Shown in pieces: positions 1 to 15,031 of a DNA stretch of 64,000 nucleotides. This DNA comes from Pogostemon cablin (taxonomy: Eukaryota; Streptophyta; Magnoliopsida; Lamiales; Lamiaceae). The notes under the pieces were generated by a model. It was not told where the DNA came from, did no database searches, and was given only the letters and a program-made list of their open reading frames with translations. Location: assembly GCA_023678885.1 (NCBI GenBank), contig CM042972.1, positions 13,908,501 through 13,972,500 on the forward strand, in the 5' to 3' direction. The position numbers and the translations under genes are program-made. Numbering within the stretch: position 1 is the first letter of the stretch; each line of letters starts with the position of its first letter.

Positions 1-2235
1 CCTTCATCATTATGGTCATTTCCTTCACTATATGCTAATTTCCTTCATCATTATCTGTATTTCCTTCATCATGATGCCTATTTCCTACACTATGATGCTC
101 ATTTCCTTCATCATGATGCATGTTTCTTTCATCACAATGCATATTTCCTTCATCATGATGCCTAATTCCAACGTCTTATGGTCATTTCATCATCATGATG
201 CTCATTTCATTCATCTTGATGAATATTTCCATCATCATGATGCTCATTCCGAAATCATTATATATATTTTCTTCATCGTGATGCTCATTTTCATCGTCAT
301 GATGATCATTTCCTTCATGTCTTCTTCGTCATGATGCTAATTTCTATCGTCATGATGCTAATATACGTCATCGTGATGCGTACTTCCTTCATCTTGATGC
401 TCAATTCCTAAATCATGATGCTGAATCCATTCCTAATGATGCATATTTCCTTCATCATGATGCTAATTTCTATCATCATGGTGCGTACTTCCATCATCAT
501 GATGCTCATTTCAAACATCATGATGATCATTTCCTTCATCATTTTCATCATAATGATCCTCATTTCAATTATCATGAGGCATAAATTCATCATAATGATG
601 CTCATTTCGTTCATTAAAATTTGCATTTCCTTTATCATGATACTTATTTCAAACATCATGATGCTCATTTCCTTCATCATGATTATTAATTCCGAAGTCA
701 TTATGGTCATTTTCTTCATCATGATGCGTATTTGCTTCATCATGATGCTCATTTCCTACATGATAATGCTGATTTCCTTCACCATTATTTGTATTTCCTT
801 CATAATGATGCTCATTTCCTATATCATGATGCTCATTTCCTTCATCATGCTGTATATTTCCTTCATCATGATGATCATTTCCTATGTCATTATGGTCATC
901 TCTTTTATCATGATGCTCATTTCATTCATCACGATGCTAATTTCCATCATCATGATGATATTTCCTTCATCGTGATGCTCATTTCCTACATCAATATACT
1001 CATTTCGATTCATCATGATGTATATTTCCATCATCATGTTGCTTATTTCCTTCATCATGATACAATAATCCTTCATCCTGATGCGTATTTACGTCATCTT
1101 GATGCATGTTTCATTCAACATGATGCTCATTTCCTACATCATGATACTCATTTTCTTAATCATTATGGTCATTTCCTTCACTATATGCTAATTTCCTTCA
1201 TCATTATCTGTATTTCCTTCATCATGATGCTTATTTCTTACACTATGATGCTCATTTCCTTCATCATGATGCATGTTTCTTTCATCACAATGCATATTTT
1301 CTTCATCAGGATGCCCAATTCCTACATCATTATACTCATTTCTTTCATCATGATTCATATTTCCTTTATCATGATGCTCATTTCCTTCATCATGATGCTC
1401 ATTTCCTACGTCATTATGGTCATTTCTTAATCATGATGCTCATTTTGTTCGTCTTAATGCATATTTCCGTCACCATGATGCTCATTTCCTACAAAATTAT
1501 ACATATTTCCTTCATCATGATGATCATTTCCTTCATCGTGAAGCTCATTTCCTACGTCATTATGATCATTTCCTTCATCATGATGCATGTCTTATTTATC
1601 ATGATGCTAATATATTTCATCATGATACTCATTTTTTACATCACGATGCTCATTTTCTTCATCATGATTCATATTTTCTTCATCATTATGCCCATTTCCT
1701 TCATCATGATGCTCATTTCATTCATCATGATACATATTTCCTTCTTCTAGATAATCATTTCCTACGTCATTATGGTCATTTCTTCATCATGATGCTCATT
1801 TCCGAAATCATTATATATATTTCCTTCATCATGATGCTCATTTCCATCATCATGATGATCATTTCCTTCATGTCTTCTTCGTTATGATTCTAATTTCTAT
1901 CGTCATGATGCTAATATACGTCATCATGATGCGTACTTCCTTCATCTTGATGCTCAATTCCTAAATCATGATGCTCATTTCGTTCATAATAATGCATATT
2001 TCCTTCATCATGATGCTAAATCATGATGCAAATTCTCATCATAATGATCCTCATTTCAATTATCATGATGCATAAATTCATCATAATGATGCTCATTTCG
2101 TTAATCAATATGTGCATTTCCTTTGTCATGATACTCATTTCAAACATCATGATGCTCATTTCCTTCATCATGATTATTAATTCCTAAGTCATTATGGTCA
2201 TTTTCTTCATCATGATGCTCATTTCATTCATCATG

Positions 2236-5200
2236 ATGCGTATTTGCTTCATCATGATGCTCATTTCCTACATGATAATGCTGTTTCCTTCACCATGATG
2301 CGTATTTCCTTTATAATGATGCTCATTTCCTATATCATGATGCTCATTTCCTTCATCATGATGTATATTTGCTTCATCATGATGATCATTTCCTATGTCA
2401 TTAAGGTCATCTCCTTTATCATGATGCTCATTTCATTCATCACGATGCTAATTTCCATCATCATGATGATATTTCCTTCATCGTGATACTCATTTTCAAC
2501 ATCAATATGCTTATTTCTTTCATCATGATGTATATTTCTATCATCTTGATGATTATTTCCTTCATCATGATACAAAAATCCTTCATCCTGATGCGTATTT
2601 ATGTCATCTTGATGCATTTCATTCAACATGATGCTCATTTCCTACATCATGATGCTCATTTCCTTCATCATTATGGTCATTTACTTCACTATATGCTAAT
2701 TTCCTTCATCATTATCTGTATTTCCTTCATCATGATACTTATTTCCTACATTATGATGCTCATTTCCTTCATCATGATGCATGTTTCTTTCATTACAATG
2801 CATATTTCCTTCATCATGATGCCCAATTCTTACATCATTATACTCATTTCTTTCATCATTATTCATATTTCCTTTATCATGATGCTCATTTCCTTCATCA
2901 TGATGCTTATTTCCTACGTCATTATGGTCATTTCTTAATCATGATGCTCATTTCATTCGTCTTAATGCATATTTCCGTCACCAAGATGCTCATTTCCTAC
3001 AAAATAAAACATATTTCCTTCATCCTGATGATCATTTCCTTCATCGTGAAGCTCATTTCCTACGTCATTATGATCATTTCCTTCATCATGATGCACGTTT
3101 TATTCATCATGTTGCTAATATATTTCATCATGATACTCATTTTTTACATCACGATGCTCATTTTCTTCATCATAATTCATATTTCTTCATCATTATGCCC
3201 ATTTCCTTAATCATGATGCTCATTTCATTCATCATGATACATATTTCTTTCATCTAGATAATAATTTCCTATGTCATTACTGTCATTTCTTCATCATGAT
3301 GCTCATTTCATTCATCTTGATGAATATTTCAATTATCATGATGCTCATTTTCGAAATCATTATATATATTTCCTTCATTATGATGCTCAATTCCATCATC
3401 ATGATGATCATTTCCTTCGTGTCTTCTTCGTCATGATCCTAATTACTATCGTCATGATGCTAATATACGACATCATGATGCATACTTCCTTCATCTTGAT
3501 GCTCAATTCCTAAATCATGATGCTCATTTCATTCATAATGAAGCATATTTCCTCCATCATGATGCTAATTTCTATCATCATGATGCGTACTTACTTAATC
3601 ATGATGTTCATTTCAAACATCATGATGATCATTTCCTTCATCATGATGCAAATTTTCATCATAATGATCCTCATTTCAATTATCATGATGCATAAATCCA
3701 TCATAATGATGCTCATTTCGTTCATCAATATGTGCATTTCCTTTATCATGTTACTCATTTCAAACATCATGATGCTCATTTCCTTCATCATGATTATTAA
3801 TTCCGAAGTCATTATGGTCATTTTCATCATCATGATGCTAATTTCATTCATCATGATGCGTATTTCATTCATCATGATGCTCATTTCCTAAACCATAATG
3901 CTGATTTCCTTCACAATGATGCGTATTTCCTTCATAATGATGCTCATTTCCTATATCATGATGCTCATTTCCTTCATTATGATGTATATTTCCTTCATCA
4001 TGACGATTATTTCCTTTGTCATTATGGCCATCTCTTTTATCATTATGCTCATTCCATTCATCACGATGCTAATTTCCATCATCATGATGATATTTCCTTC
4101 ATCGTGATACTCATTTTCAACATCAATATGCTTATTTCTTTCATCATGATGTATATTTCTATCATCTTGATGCTTATTTCCTTCATCATGATATAGAAAT
4201 CCTTCATCCGATGCGTATTTCCGTCATCTTGATGCAAGTTCATTCAATATGATGCTCATTTCCTACATCATGATGCTCATTTCCTTTATCGTGATGCATA
4301 TTTTCCTTCATCATGATGCACATTTCCTACGTCACGATGAATATTTCCATCATAATGATGCTCATTTCCTTCATCATGATGCTCATTTCCTACATCACAA
4401 TTCCTATTTTCATCTTCACGTTGCTCATTTCTTTCATCATGATGCTCATTTCCTTCATCATTATGGTCATTTCCTTCATTATGATGCTAATTTCCTTCGA
4501 CATTATCCGTATTTCCATCATCATGATGCTTATTTCGTTCATCATGATGCAAATTTTCATCATAATGATCCTCATTTCAATCATCATGATGCATAAATAC
4601 ATCATAATGATGCTCATTTCATTCATCAATATGTGGATTTCCTTTATTATGATACTCATTTCCTTCATCAGGATTATAAATTCTGAAGTCATTATGGTCA
4701 TTTTCTTCATCATGATGCTCATTTCATTCATCATGATGCGTATTTCATTCATCATGATACTAATTTCCTACGCCATAATGAAGATTTCCTTCACCATGAT
4801 GCGTATTTGCTTCATCATGATGCTTATTTCCTACATGATAATGTTGTTTCCTTCACCATGATGCGTATTTCCTTTATAATGATGCTCATTTCCTATATCA
4901 TGATGCTCATTTCCTTCATCATGATGTATATTTGCTTCATCATGATGATCATTTCCTATGTCATTAAGGTCATCTCCTTTATCATGATGCTCATTTCATT
5001 CATCACGATGCTAATTTCCATCATCATGATGATATTTCCTTCATCGTGATACTCATTTTCAACATCAATATGCTTATTCCTTTCATCATGATGTATATTT
5101 CTATCATCTTGATGATTATTTCCTTCATCATGATACAAAAATCCTTCATCCTGATGCGTATTTATGTCATCTTGATGCATTTCATTCAACATGATGCTCA

Positions 5201-8200
5201 TTTCCTACATCATGATGCTCATTTCCTTCATCATTATGGTCATTTACTTCACTATATGCTAATTTCCTTCATCATTATCTGTATTTCCTTCATCATGATA
5301 CTTATTTCCTACATTATGATGCTCATTTCCTTCATCATGATGCATGTTTCTTTCATTACAATGCATATTTCCTTCATCATGATGCCCAATTCTTACATCA
5401 TTATACTCATTTCTTTCATCATTATTCATATTTCCTTTATCATGATGCTCATTTCCTTCATCATGATGCTTATTTCCTACGTCATTATGGTCATTTCTTA
5501 ATCATGATGCTCATTTCATTCGTCTTAATGCATATTTCCGTCACCAAGATGCTCATTTCCTACAAAATAAAACATATTTCCTTCATCCTGATGATCATTT
5601 CCTTCATCGTGAAGCTCATTTCCTACGTCATTATGATCATTTCCTTCATCATGATGCACGTTTTATTCATCATGTTGCTAATATATTTCATCATGATACT
5701 CATTTTTTACATCACGATGCTCATTTTCTTCATCATAATTCATATTTCTTCATCATTATGCCCATTTCCTTAATCATGATGCTCATTTCATTCATCATGA
5801 TACATATTTCTTTCATCTAGATAATAATTTCCTATGTCATTACTGTCATTTCTTCATCATGATGCTCATTTCATTCATCTTGATGAATATTTCAATTATC
5901 ATGATGCTCATTTTCGAAATCATTATATATATTTCCTTCATTATGATGCTCAATTCCATCATCATGATGATCATTTCCTTCGTGTCTTCTTCGTCATGAT
6001 CCTAATTACTATCGTCATGATGCTAATATACGACATCATGATGCATACTTCCTTCATCTTGATGCTCAATTCCTAAATCATGATGCTCATTTCATTCATA
6101 ATGAAGCATATTTCCTCCATCATGATGCTAATTTCTATCATCATGATGCGTACTTACTTAATCATGATGTTCATTTCAAACATCATGATGATCATTTCCT
6201 TCATCATGATGCAAATTTTCATCATAATGATCCTCATTTCAATTATCATGATGCATAAATCCATCATAATGATGCTCATTTCGTTCATCAATATGTGCAT
6301 TTCCTTTATCATGTTACTCATTTCAAACATCATGATGCTCATTTCCTTCATCATGATTATTAATTCCGAAGTCATTATGGTCATTTTCATCATCATGATG
6401 CTAATTTCATTCATCATGATGCGTATTTCATTCATCATGATGCTCATTTCCTAAACCATAATGCTGATTTCCTTCACAATGATGCGTATTTCCTTCATAA
6501 TGATGCTCATTTCCTATATCATGATGCTCATTTCCTTCATTATGATGTATATTTCCTTCATCATGACGATTATTTCCTTTGTCATTATGGCCATCTCTTT
6601 TATCATTATGCTCATTCCATTCATCACGATGCTAATTTCCATCATCATGATGATATTTCCTTCATCGTGATACTCATTTTCAACATCAATATGCTTATTT
6701 CTTTCATCATGATGTATATTTCTATCATCTTGATGCTTATTTCCTTCATCATGATATAGAAATCCTTCATCCGATGCGTATTTCCGTCATCTTGATGCAA
6801 GTTCATTCAATATGATGCTCATTTCCTACATCATGATGCTCATTTCCTTTATCGTGATGCATATTTTCCTTCATCATGATGCACATTTCCTACGTCACGA
6901 TGAATATTTCCATCATAATGATGCTCATTTCCTTCATCATGATGCTCATTTCCTACATCACAATTCCTATTTTCATCTTCACGTTGCTCATTTCTTTCAT
7001 CATGATGCTCATTTCCTTCATCATTATGGTCATTTCCTTCATTATGATGCTAATTTCCTTCGACATTATCCGTATTTCCATCATCATGATGCTTATTTCG
7101 TTCATCATGATGCAAATTTTCATCATAATGATCCTCATTTCAATCATCATGATGCATAAATACATCATAATGATGCTCATTTCATTCATCAATATGTGGA
7201 TTTCCTTTATTATGATACTCATTTCCTTCATCAGGATTATAAATTCTGAAGTCATTATGGTCATTTTCTTCATCATGATGCTCATTTCATTCATCATGAT
7301 GCGTATTTCATTCATCATGATACTAATTTCCTACGCCATAATGAAGATTTCCTTCACCATGATGCGTATTTGCTTCATCATGATGCTTATTTCCTACATG
7401 ATAATGTTGTTTCCTTCACCATGATGCGTATTTCCTTTATAATGATGCTCATTTCCTATATCATGATGCTCATTTCCTTCATCATGATGTATATTTGCTT
7501 CATCATGATGATCATTTCCTATGTCATTAAGGTCATCTCCTTTATCATGATGCTCATTTCATTCATCACGATGCTAATTTCCATCATCATGATGATATTT
7601 CCTTCATCGTGATACTCATTTTCAACATCAATATGCTTATTCCTTTCATCATGATGTATATTTCTATCATCTTGATGATTATTTCCTTCATCATGATACA
7701 AAAATCCTTCATCCTGATGCGTATTTATGTCATCTTGATGCATTTCATTCAACATGATGCTCATTTCCTACATCATGATGCTCATTTCCTTCATCATTAT
7801 GGTCATTTACTTCACTATATGCTAATTTCCTTCATCATTATCTGTATTTCCTTCATCATGATACTTATTTCCTACATTATGATGCTCATTTCCTTCATCA
7901 TGATGCATGTTTCTTTCATTACAATGCATATTTCCTTCATCATGATGCCCAATTCTTACATCATTATACTCATTTCTTTCATCATTATTCATATTTCCTT
8001 TATCATGATGCTCATTTACTTCATCATGATGCTTATTTCCTACGTCATTATGGTCATTTCTTAATCATGATGCTCATTTCATTCGTCTTAATGCATATTT
8101 CCGTCACCAAGATGCTCATTTCCTACAAAATAAAACATATTTCCTTCATCATGATGATCATTTCCTTCATCGTGAAGCTCATTTCCTACGTCATTATGAT

Positions 8201-10240
8201 CATTTCCTTCATCATGATGCATGTTTTATTCATCATGTTGCTAATATATTTCATCATGATACTCATTTTTTACATCACGATGCTCATTTTCTTCATCATA
8301 ATTCATATTTCTTCATCATTATGCCCATTTCCTTAATCATGATGCTCATTTCATTCATCATGATACATATTTCTTTCATCTAGATAATAATTTCCTACGT
8401 CATTACAGTCATTTCTTCATCATGATGCTCATTTCATTCATCTTGATGAATATTTCAATTATCATGATGCTCATTTTCGAAATCATTATATATATTTCCT
8501 TCATTATGATGCTCAATTCCATCATCATGATGATCATTTCCTTCGTGTCTTCTTCGTCATGATCCTAATTACTATCGTCATGATGCTAATATACGACATC
8601 ATGATGCATACTTCCTTCATCTTGATGCTCAATTCCTAAATCATGATGCTCATTTCATTCATAATGAAGCATATTTCCTCCATCATGATGCTAATTTCTA
8701 TCATCATGATGCGTACTTACTTAATCATGATGTTCATTTCAAACATCATGATGATCATTTCCTTCATCATGATGCAAATTTTCATCATAATGATCCTCAT
8801 TTCAATTATCATGATGCATAAATCCATCATAATGATGCTCATTTCGTTCATCAATATGTGCATTTCCTTTATCATGTTACTCATTTCAAACATCATGATG
8901 CTCATTTCCTTCATCATGATTATTAATTCCGAAGTCATTATGGTCATTTTCATCATCATGATGCTAATTTCATTCATCATGATGCGTATTTCATTCATCA
9001 TGATGCTCATTTCCTAAACCATAATGCTGATTTCCTTCACAATGATGCGTATTTCCTTCATAATGATGCTCATTTCCTATATCATGATGCTCATTTCCTT
9101 CATTATGATGTATATTTCCTTCATCATGACGATTATTTCCTTTGTCATTATGGCCATCTCTTTTATCATTATGCTCATTCCATTCATCACGATGCTAATT
9201 TCCATCATCATGATGATATTTCCTTCATCGTGATACTCATTTTCAACATCAATATGCTTATTTCTTTCATCATGATGTATATTTCTATCATCTTGATGCT
9301 TATTTCCTTCATCATGATATAGAAATCCTTCATCCGATGCGTATTTCCGTCATCTTGATGCAAGTTCATTCAATATGATGCTCATTTCCTACATCATGAT
9401 GCTCATTTCCTTTATCGTGATGCATATTTTCCTTCATCATGATGCACATTTCCTACGTCACGATGAATATTTCCATCATAATGATGCTCATTTCCTTCAT
9501 CATGATGCTCATTTCCTACATCACAATTCCTATTTTCATCTTCACGTTGCTCATTTCTTTCATCATGATGCTCATTTCCTTCATCATTATGGTCATTTCC
9601 TTCATTATGATGCTAATTTCCTTCGACATTATCCGTATTTCCATCATCATGATGCTTATTTCGTTCATCATGATGCAAATTTTTATCATAATGATCCTCA
9701 TTTCAATCATCATGATGCATAAATACATCATAATGATGCTCATTTCATTCATCAATATGTGGATTTCCTTTATTATGATACTCATTTCCTTCATCAGGAT
9801 TATAAATTCTGAAGTCATTATGGTCATTTTCTTCATCATGATGCTCATTTCATTCATCATGATGCGTATTTCATTCATCATGATACTAATTTCCTACGCC
9901 ATAATGAAGATTTCCTTCACCATGATGCGTATTTGCTTCATCATGATGCTTATTTCCTACATGATAATGTTGTTTCCTTCACCATGATGCGTATTTCCTT
10001 TATAATGATGCTCATTTCCTATATCATGATGCTCATTTCCTTCATCATGATGTATATTTGCTTCATCATGATGATCATTTCCTATGTCATTAAGGTCATC
10101 TCCTTTATCATGATGCTCATTTCATTCATCACGATGCTAATTTCCATCATCATGATGATATTTCCTTCATCGTGATACTCATTTTCAACATCAATATGCT
10201 TATTCCTTTCATCATGATGTATATTTCTATCATCTTGATG
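2236..10240 (+). repeat. Higher-order repeat A, 2,563-bp unit, about 3.1 copies
   Basis: Matching variant monomers recur exactly 2,563 bp apart, for example at 2,941, 5,504 and 8,067, at 3,517, 6,080 and 8,643, and at 4,249, 6,812 and 9,375. By eye the units differ at only a handful of bases. The unit equals 122 monomers plus one base. The left boundary is near a GCGTATTTGCTTC variant at about 2,236. On the right the pattern switches at about 10,240 to a further partial copy displaced by 942 bp (9,375 matches 10,317). Such low divergence suggests recent unequal crossing-over or rolling-circle style amplification. Boundaries are accurate to a few tens of bases. Confidence 0.92.
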
Positions 10241-13200
10241 CTTATTTCCTTCATCATGATATAGAAATCCTTCATCCGATGCGTATTTCCGTCATCTTGA
10301 TGCAAGTTCATTCAATATGATGCTCATTTCCTACATCATGATGCTCATTTCCTTTATCGTGATGCATATTTTCCTTCATCATGATGCACATTTCCTACGT
10401 CACGATGAATATTTTCATCATAATGATGCTCATTTCCTTCATCATGATGCTCATTTCCTACATCACAATTCCTATTTTCATCTTCACGTTGCTCATTTCT
10501 TTCATCATGATGCTCATTTCCTTCATCATTATAGTCATTTCCTTCATTATGATGCTAATTTCCTTCGACATTATCCGTATTTCCATCATCATGATGCTTA
10601 TTTCGTTCATCATGATGCAAATTTTCATCATAATGATCCTCATTTCAATCATCATGATGCATAAATACATCATAATGATGCTCATTTCATTCATCAATAT
10701 GTGGATTTCCTTTATCATGATACTCATTTCCTTCATCAGGATTATAAATTCTGAAGTCATTATGGTCATTTTCTTCATCATGATGCTCATTTCATTCATC
10801 ATGATGCGTATTTCATTCATCATGATGCTAATTTCCTACGCCATAATGAAGATTTCCTTCACCATGATGCGTATTTCTTTCATAATGATGCTCATTTCCT
10901 ATATCATGATGCTCATTTCCTTCATCATGACGATCATTTCCTTTGTCATTATGTCCATCTCTTTTATCATGATGCTTATTCCATTCATCACGATGCTAAT
11001 TTCCATCATCATGATGATATTTCCTTCATCGTGATACTCATTTCCTAAATCAATATACTCATTTCTTTAATCATGATGTATATTTCCATCATCATGATGC
11101 TTATTTCCTTCATCATGATATAGAAATCCTTCATCCTGATGCGTATTTCTGTCATCTTGATGCATGTTTCATTCAATATGATGCTCATTTCCTACATCAT
11201 GATGTTCATTTCCTTTATCGTGATGCATATTTTCCTTCATCATGATGCACATTTCCTATGTCGCGATGAATATTTCCATCATAATGATTCTCATTTCCTT
11301 CATCATGATGCTCATTTCCTACATCACGATTCCTATTTTCATCTTCATGTTGCTCATTTTCTTCATCATGATGCTCATTTCCTTCATCATTATGGTCATT
11401 TCCTTCATTATGATGCTAATTTCCTTCGACATTATCCGTATTTCCTTCATCATGATGCTTATTTCCTACACTATGATGCTCATTTCCTTCATCATGATGC
11501 ATGTTTCTTTCATCACAATGCATATTTCCTTCATCATGATTCATATTTCCTTTATCATGATGCTCATTTCCTTCATCATGATGCTCATTTCCTTCATCAA
11601 GATGATCATTTCCAACGTCATTATGGTCATTTCTTAATCATGGTGCTCATTTCATTCTTCTTAATGCATATTTCCATTACCTTGATGCTCATTTCCTGCA
11701 AAATTATACTTATTTCCTTAATCATGATAATCATTTACTTCATCGTGAAGCTCATTTCCTATGTCATTATGATCATTTCTTTCATCATGATGCATGTCTT
11801 CTTCATCATGATGCTAATATACTTCATCATGGTGCGTATTTCCTTTTTCATGATTCTCATTTTCTACATCAAGATGCTCATTTTCTTCATCATGATTCAT
11901 ATTTCCTTCATAATTATGCCCATTTCCTTCATCATTATGCCCATTTCCTTCATCATGATGCTCATTTACTTCATCATGATGCATATTTCCTTCATCTAGA
12001 TAATCATTTCCTACGTCATTATGGTCATTTCTTCATCATGATGCTCTTTTCATTCATCTTGATGAATATTTCCATCATCACGATGCTCATTTTCGAAATC
12101 ATTATATATATTTCCTTCATCATGATGCTCATTTCCATCATTATGATGATCATTTCCTTCATCGTAATGCTCAATTGTACATCATTATGCTCATTTCCTT
12201 CATGACTTCTTCGTCATGATGCTAATTTCTATCGTCATGATGCTAATATATGTCATCATGATGCGTACTTCCTTCATCATGATGCTCTATTCCTAAATCA
12301 TGATGCTCATTTCATTCATAATGATGCATATTTCCTTCATCATGATGATAATTTCTATCTTCATGATGCTCATTTCAAATATCATGATGATCATTTCCTT
12401 CATCATGATGCAAATTTTCATCATACTGATCCTCATTTCAATCATCATGATGCATAAATTCATCATAATGATGCTCATTTCGTTCATCAATATGTGCATT
12501 TCCTTTATCATGATACTCATTCCCAACATCATGATGCTCATTTCCTTCATCATGATTATTAATTTCGAAGTCATTATGGTCATTATCTTCATCATGATGC
12601 TCACTTCATTCATCACGATGCGTATTTCCTTTATCTTGATGCTCATTTGCTACATGATGATGCTGATTTCCTTCACCATGATGCGTATTTCCTTCATAAT
12701 GAAACTCATTTCTTATATCATGATGCTCATTTCCTTCATCATGATGTATATTTCCTTCATCTTGAAGATCATTTCCTATGTCATTATGGTCATCTCTTTT
12801 ATCATGATGCTCATTTCATTCATCACGATGCTAATTCCCGTCATCTTGATGCATGTTTCATTCAACATGATGCTAATTTAATTCATAATGATGCATATTT
12901 CCTTCATCATGATGCTAATTTCTATCTTCATGATGCGTACTTCCTTCATCATGATTCTCATTTCAAACATCATGATGATCATTTACTTCATCATGCTACA
13001 AATTTTCATCATAATGATCCTCATTTCAATCGTCATGATGTATAAATCCATCATAATGATACTTATTTCCTTTATCATGATTCTCATTTCCTACATCACG
13101 ATTCCTATTTCCATCTTCATGATTCTCATTTTCTTCATCGTGATGCTCATTTCCTTCATCTTGATAATCATTTTCTTCATCATTATGGTCATTTCCTTCT

Positions 13201-15031
13201 CTATGATGCTAATTTCCTTCATCATTATCTGTGTTTCCTTCATCATGATGCTTATTTCCTATACTATGATGCTCATTTCCATGATCATGATGCATGTTTT
13301 TTCATAACAATGCATATTTCCGTCATTATGATGCCCAGTTCCTACATCATTATACTCATTTCCTTCATCATGATTCATATTTCCTTTATCATGATGCTCA
13401 TTTCCTTAAGTATGATGCTCATTTCCTTCATCAAGATGATCATTTCCTACGTCATTATGGTTATTTCTTAATCATGATGCTCATTTCGTTCATCTTAATG
13501 CATATTTCCATCACCTTGATGCTCGTTTCCTACAAAATTATACATATTTCCTTCATCGTGATGCTCATTTACTACATCATGATGTGTATTTCCTTCATCA
13601 CGAAACTCATTTTTTACATCACGATGCTCATTTTCTTCATCATGATTTATATTTCCTTCATCATTATGCTCATTTCCTTCATCATGATGCTCATTTCCTT
13701 AAACATGATGCATATTCTCTTTATATAGATAATCATTTCCTACGTCATTATGATCATTTCTTATCATGATACTCATTTCATTCATCTTGATGAATATTTC
13801 CTTCATCATGATGCTCATTTCCAAATTCATTATATATATTTCCTTCATCATGATGCTCATTTCCATCATCATGATGATCATTTTCTTCATGTCTTCTTCG
13901 TCATAATTCTAATATACGTCATCATGATGCGTACTTCCTTCATCATGATGCTCAATACCTAAATCATGATGCTCATTTCAATCATAATTATGCATATTTC
14001 CTTCATCATGATGATAATTTACATCTTCAGGATGCGTACTTCCTTCATCATGATGCTCATTTCAAACATCATGATGATCATTTCCTTCATCATGATGCAA
14101 ATATTCATCATAATGATCCTCATTTCAATCATCATGATGCATAAATCCCTCATAATGATGTTCATTTCGTTCATCAATATGTGCATTTCCTTTATCATGA
14201 TACTCATTTCCAACATCATGATGCTCATTTCCTTCATCATGATTATTAATTCCAAAGTCATTATGGTCATTTTCTTCATCATGATGCTCACTTCATTCAT
14301 CATGATGCATATTTCCTTCATCATGATGCTCATTTCCTACATTATGATACTGATTTCCTTCACCATGATGCGTATTTCCATCATAATGATGCTCATTTCC
14401 TATATTATGATGCTCATTTACTTCATCATGACGATCATTTCCTATTGTCATTATAGTCATCTCTTTTATCATGATGATCATTTCATTCATCACGATGCTA
14501 ATTTCCATCATCATGATGATATTTCCTTCATCGAGATGCTCATTATCTACATCAATATGCTCATTTCTTTCATCATGATGTACATTTATTTCATCATGAT
14601 GCTTATTTCCTTCATCATGATACATAAATCCTTCATTATGATGCGTATTTCCGTCATCTTGATGCATCTTTCATTCAACATGATGCTCATTTCCTATATT
14701 ATGATGATCATTTCCTTTATCGTGATGCATATTTTCCTTCATCATGATGCACATTTCCTACGTCATAATGAATATTTTCATCATAATGATGCTCATTTTC
14801 TTCATCATAATGCTCATTTCCTACATCACGATTCCTATTTCCATCTTCATGATGCTCATTTCCTTCGTAATGTTGCTCATTTCCTTCATGACATGATGCT
14901 CATTTACTTTATCGTGATGCATATTTTCCTTTATCATGATGCACATTTCCTACTTCATGATGAATATTTACATCATAATGATGCTCATTTCCTTCATCAT
15001 GATGCTCATTTCCTACAACACGATTCCTATT

